DNA of 45,911 nucleotides, from assembly GCA_947175295.1 (NCBI GenBank), contig CAMWMK010000020.1, positions 1 through 45,911 on the forward strand, read 5' to 3'. Shown one piece after another: positions 45,107-45,911 of this stretch. The position numbers and the translations under genes are program-made. Below the pieces are notes generated by a model that worked only from the letters and a program-made list of their open reading frames with translations, was not told the DNA's origin and searched no databases. The stretch comes from an uncultured Porphyromonadaceae bacterium (GTDB lineage: Bacteria; Bacteroidota; Bacteroidia; Bacteroidales; Muribaculaceae). The first letter of the stretch is position 1, and each line of letters opens with the position of its first letter.

Positions 45107-45240
45107 TTATTTGGGTTTCTTAATCGTTATCACGGTATAATCGTCCTGACGGAGAACCTTCTTCTCCATGCTGTCATGCAGTAAGACAAGCGTATCCCCA
45201 GCATCAGCTTTGGACGTGGATGCTAGATTGATGGAGAGAA
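45107..45240 (-). pseudogene. Fragment of a reverse-strand gene end
   Basis: Read on the minus strand, the frame gives LSINLASTSKADAGDTLVLL and then HDSMEKKVLRQDDYTVITIK with a stop at 45107-45109. It looks like real coding sequence with no start, and all other island genes are on the plus strand. I do not recognise the parent gene. Confidence 0.45.
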
Positions 45241-45328
45241 AGCCAATTACTGGCTTGAACGTTCATATTCTGAAAAGGCTAAGAAAACGAAAGAAGCATT
45301 AAGTCATCAGGAAGACACTACACTATAA
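45225..45328 (+). pseudogene. Fragment of a forward gene end, possibly Sel1/TPR
   Basis: After a TAG, the plus strand reads IDGEKANYWLERSYSEKAKK and then TKEALSHQEDTTL before TAA 45326-45328. The helical, Lys/Glu/Tyr-rich text resembles the end of a Sel1 or TPR protein. There is no start or upstream gene body. It lies 19 bp before kinase 3. Confidence 0.45.
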
Positions 45329-45347
45329 TCAAAATGGAAGAAAACCT

Positions 45348-45911
45348 ATGGAAAAAAACGTAATAAACGCGTTGAAGAAAGGCGATACTTTGACCAGTAG
45401 TAAGCGAACTTATCATATTGAGGAAATACTCGGAGCAGGAGGCTTCGGAATTACATACAAAGTCTCCTCAGAGATAATGATTGACAATGTGCCCATTGTC
45501 ACATTCTTTGCGTTGAAAGAGCATTTCCTCAAAAAAGCCTGTGAACGTATTGACAGTAAGGTATGCCCTACTTCAAACAATACTGAGGACGTGGAAAAAA
45601 GCCGTGATAATTTTCTAAGTGAGGCAACCAGACTTAACCGATTGTCCGCATCCCACAACAATATCGTAAAGGTAAATGAAAATTTTAAGGCAAACGATAC
45701 CGCCTACTACGTCATGGAGTATATCGACGGGCCAAGTCTGCGGACTGTCATCAACCAGAGAGGAAACAAACCCCTGCCATGGGAAGATGCTTTGGAGATA
45801 ATAAAACCTATATCGGACGCAGTATCATACCTTCATGACAACAGACTGACACACCTTGGATGCACCGGAGCATTACCACCCAATCTAAGGGAGAAAAAAG
45901 CACCCATCCGT
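45348..45911 (+). CDS. Ser/Thr protein kinase 3, cut by the window end, catalytic loop altered
   Basis: ATG 45348 opens 188 codons to the window end. The N-lobe is a clear Hanks-type kinase: EILGAGGFGITYKV (G29-G34), K57 in FFALKEHF, SEATRLNRLSASHNNIVKVNENF and AYYVMEYIDGPSL. Where kinases 1 and 2 have HMDLRPDN this frame reads HLGCTGAL (H169, G171), so the catalytic aspartate and asparagine are missing. In the frame shifted by one base the same DNA reads LDAPEH before a stop. It may be a pseudokinase, a decayed gene or a sequencing error; the rest lies outside the window. Confidence 0.75.
   Translation, partial: MEKNVINALKKGDTLTSSKRTYHIEEILGAGGFGITYKVSSEIMIDNVPIVTFFALKEHFLKKACERIDSKVCPTSNNTEDVEKSRDNFLSEATRLNRLSASHNNIVKVNENFKANDTAYYVMEYIDGPSLRTVINQRGNKPLPWEDALEIIKPISDAVSYLHDNRLTHLGCTGALPPNLREKKAPIR

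Larger units (their letters stand above)
44932..45347. other. Scarred intergenic region with gene fragments on both strands
   Basis: About 416 bp hold no intact gene. A possible -7 box (TAAATTTG, 44959-44966) comes first. On the minus strand, 45107 to about 45240 reads as a C-terminal gene end. On the plus strand, about 45225-45328 reads as another gene end. The fragments are described separately. Confidence 0.6.

Noticed and set aside
26983-45911. TerY-P type system (kinase, PP2C and vWA protein)
   Set aside because: Kinase and PP2C are present, but no vWA/TerY or tellurium-resistance protein is encoded in the window.
26983-45911. Type VI secretion or CRISPR-linked caspase system
   Set aside because: No sheath, tube, ATPase or Cas proteins and no regular repeat-spacer array are seen; FHA, kinase and PP2C alone do not make a T6SS.
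25253-45911. Integrative conjugative element
   Set aside because: A recombinase is present, but no relaxase, coupling protein, conjugation or replication gene is found in more than 19 kb downstream.
1-45911. tRNA, rRNA or CRISPR arrays
   Set aside because: I saw no cloverleaf-like segment with a CCA end, no rRNA sequence and no array. Short RNAs could still be missed without a covariance search.

Overview
The window looks like chromosome of a member of the order Bacteroidales, most likely a gut lineage near Muribaculaceae or Bacteroides (family-level placement is inference). The signs are: a short DUF4295 gene next to ribosomal protein L33; a fused LpxC-FabZ gene; the sodium-pumping methylmalonyl-CoA decarboxylase operon of propionate producers; BACON-like domains; and several promoters of the Bacteroidetes type, with a TAnnTTTG box at -7 and no E. 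coli style -10.

Positions 1-24,950 are ordinary core genome with fairly G+C-rich codons. In order they hold: the tail of a ribosomal protein operon (rpmG, DUF4295) closed by a terminator; a forward cluster nadE, threonylcarbamoyl-AMP synthase, polyprenyl glycosylphosphotransferase, ClC channel, fmt; two reverse genes (aldo/keto reductase, methyltransferase); a Crp/Fnr regulator; a reverse menaquinone cluster menD-menB-menC-menE; a reverse lipid A cluster lpxD, lpxC-fabZ, lpxA; a forward operon of methylmalonyl-CoA epimerase plus the four decarboxylase subunits; an M48 lipoprotein protease; a PRiA4-ORF3-like gene; and a small conserved reverse gene.

Positions 25,000 to the end are accessory and become visibly more A+T-rich. 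The region opens with a tyrosine recombinase gene (25253-26455). About 190 bp after it lie two 28 bp inverted repeats, 26646-26673 and 26812-26839, with one mismatch. They enclose 138 bp containing a perfect -7 box (TAACTTTG, 26800-26807) that points right. This is the layout of an invertible promoter, drawn here in the ON orientation.

Downstream, every recognisable complete gene from 26983 to the end is on the plus strand, many with 4 bp overlaps. In order: membrane FHA protein; exported caspase-like protease; acidic Pro-rich protein; 48-residue zinc ribbon; second acidic protein; zinc-ribbon/FHA protein; PP2C phosphatase; exported Sel1-repeat protein; stand-alone LytTR protein; Ser/Thr kinase with a BACON-like domain, one membrane helix and a Sel1-like tail; two exported Sel1 proteins; two tandem small exported paralogues; another Sel1 protein; a second kinase; two more exported repeat proteins; and the start of a third kinase cut by the window end. 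The two complete kinases share a 314 bp block with no differences, and two stretches hold broken gene ends, so the locus seems to evolve by duplication, conversion and decay.

My reading is that this is a phase-variable, eukaryote-like phosphosignalling island: kinase, phosphatase and FHA readers inside the cell, a caspase and many Sel1 proteins outside the inner membrane. Its biological role (defence, envelope stress, or interaction with other cells) cannot be decided from sequence alone.
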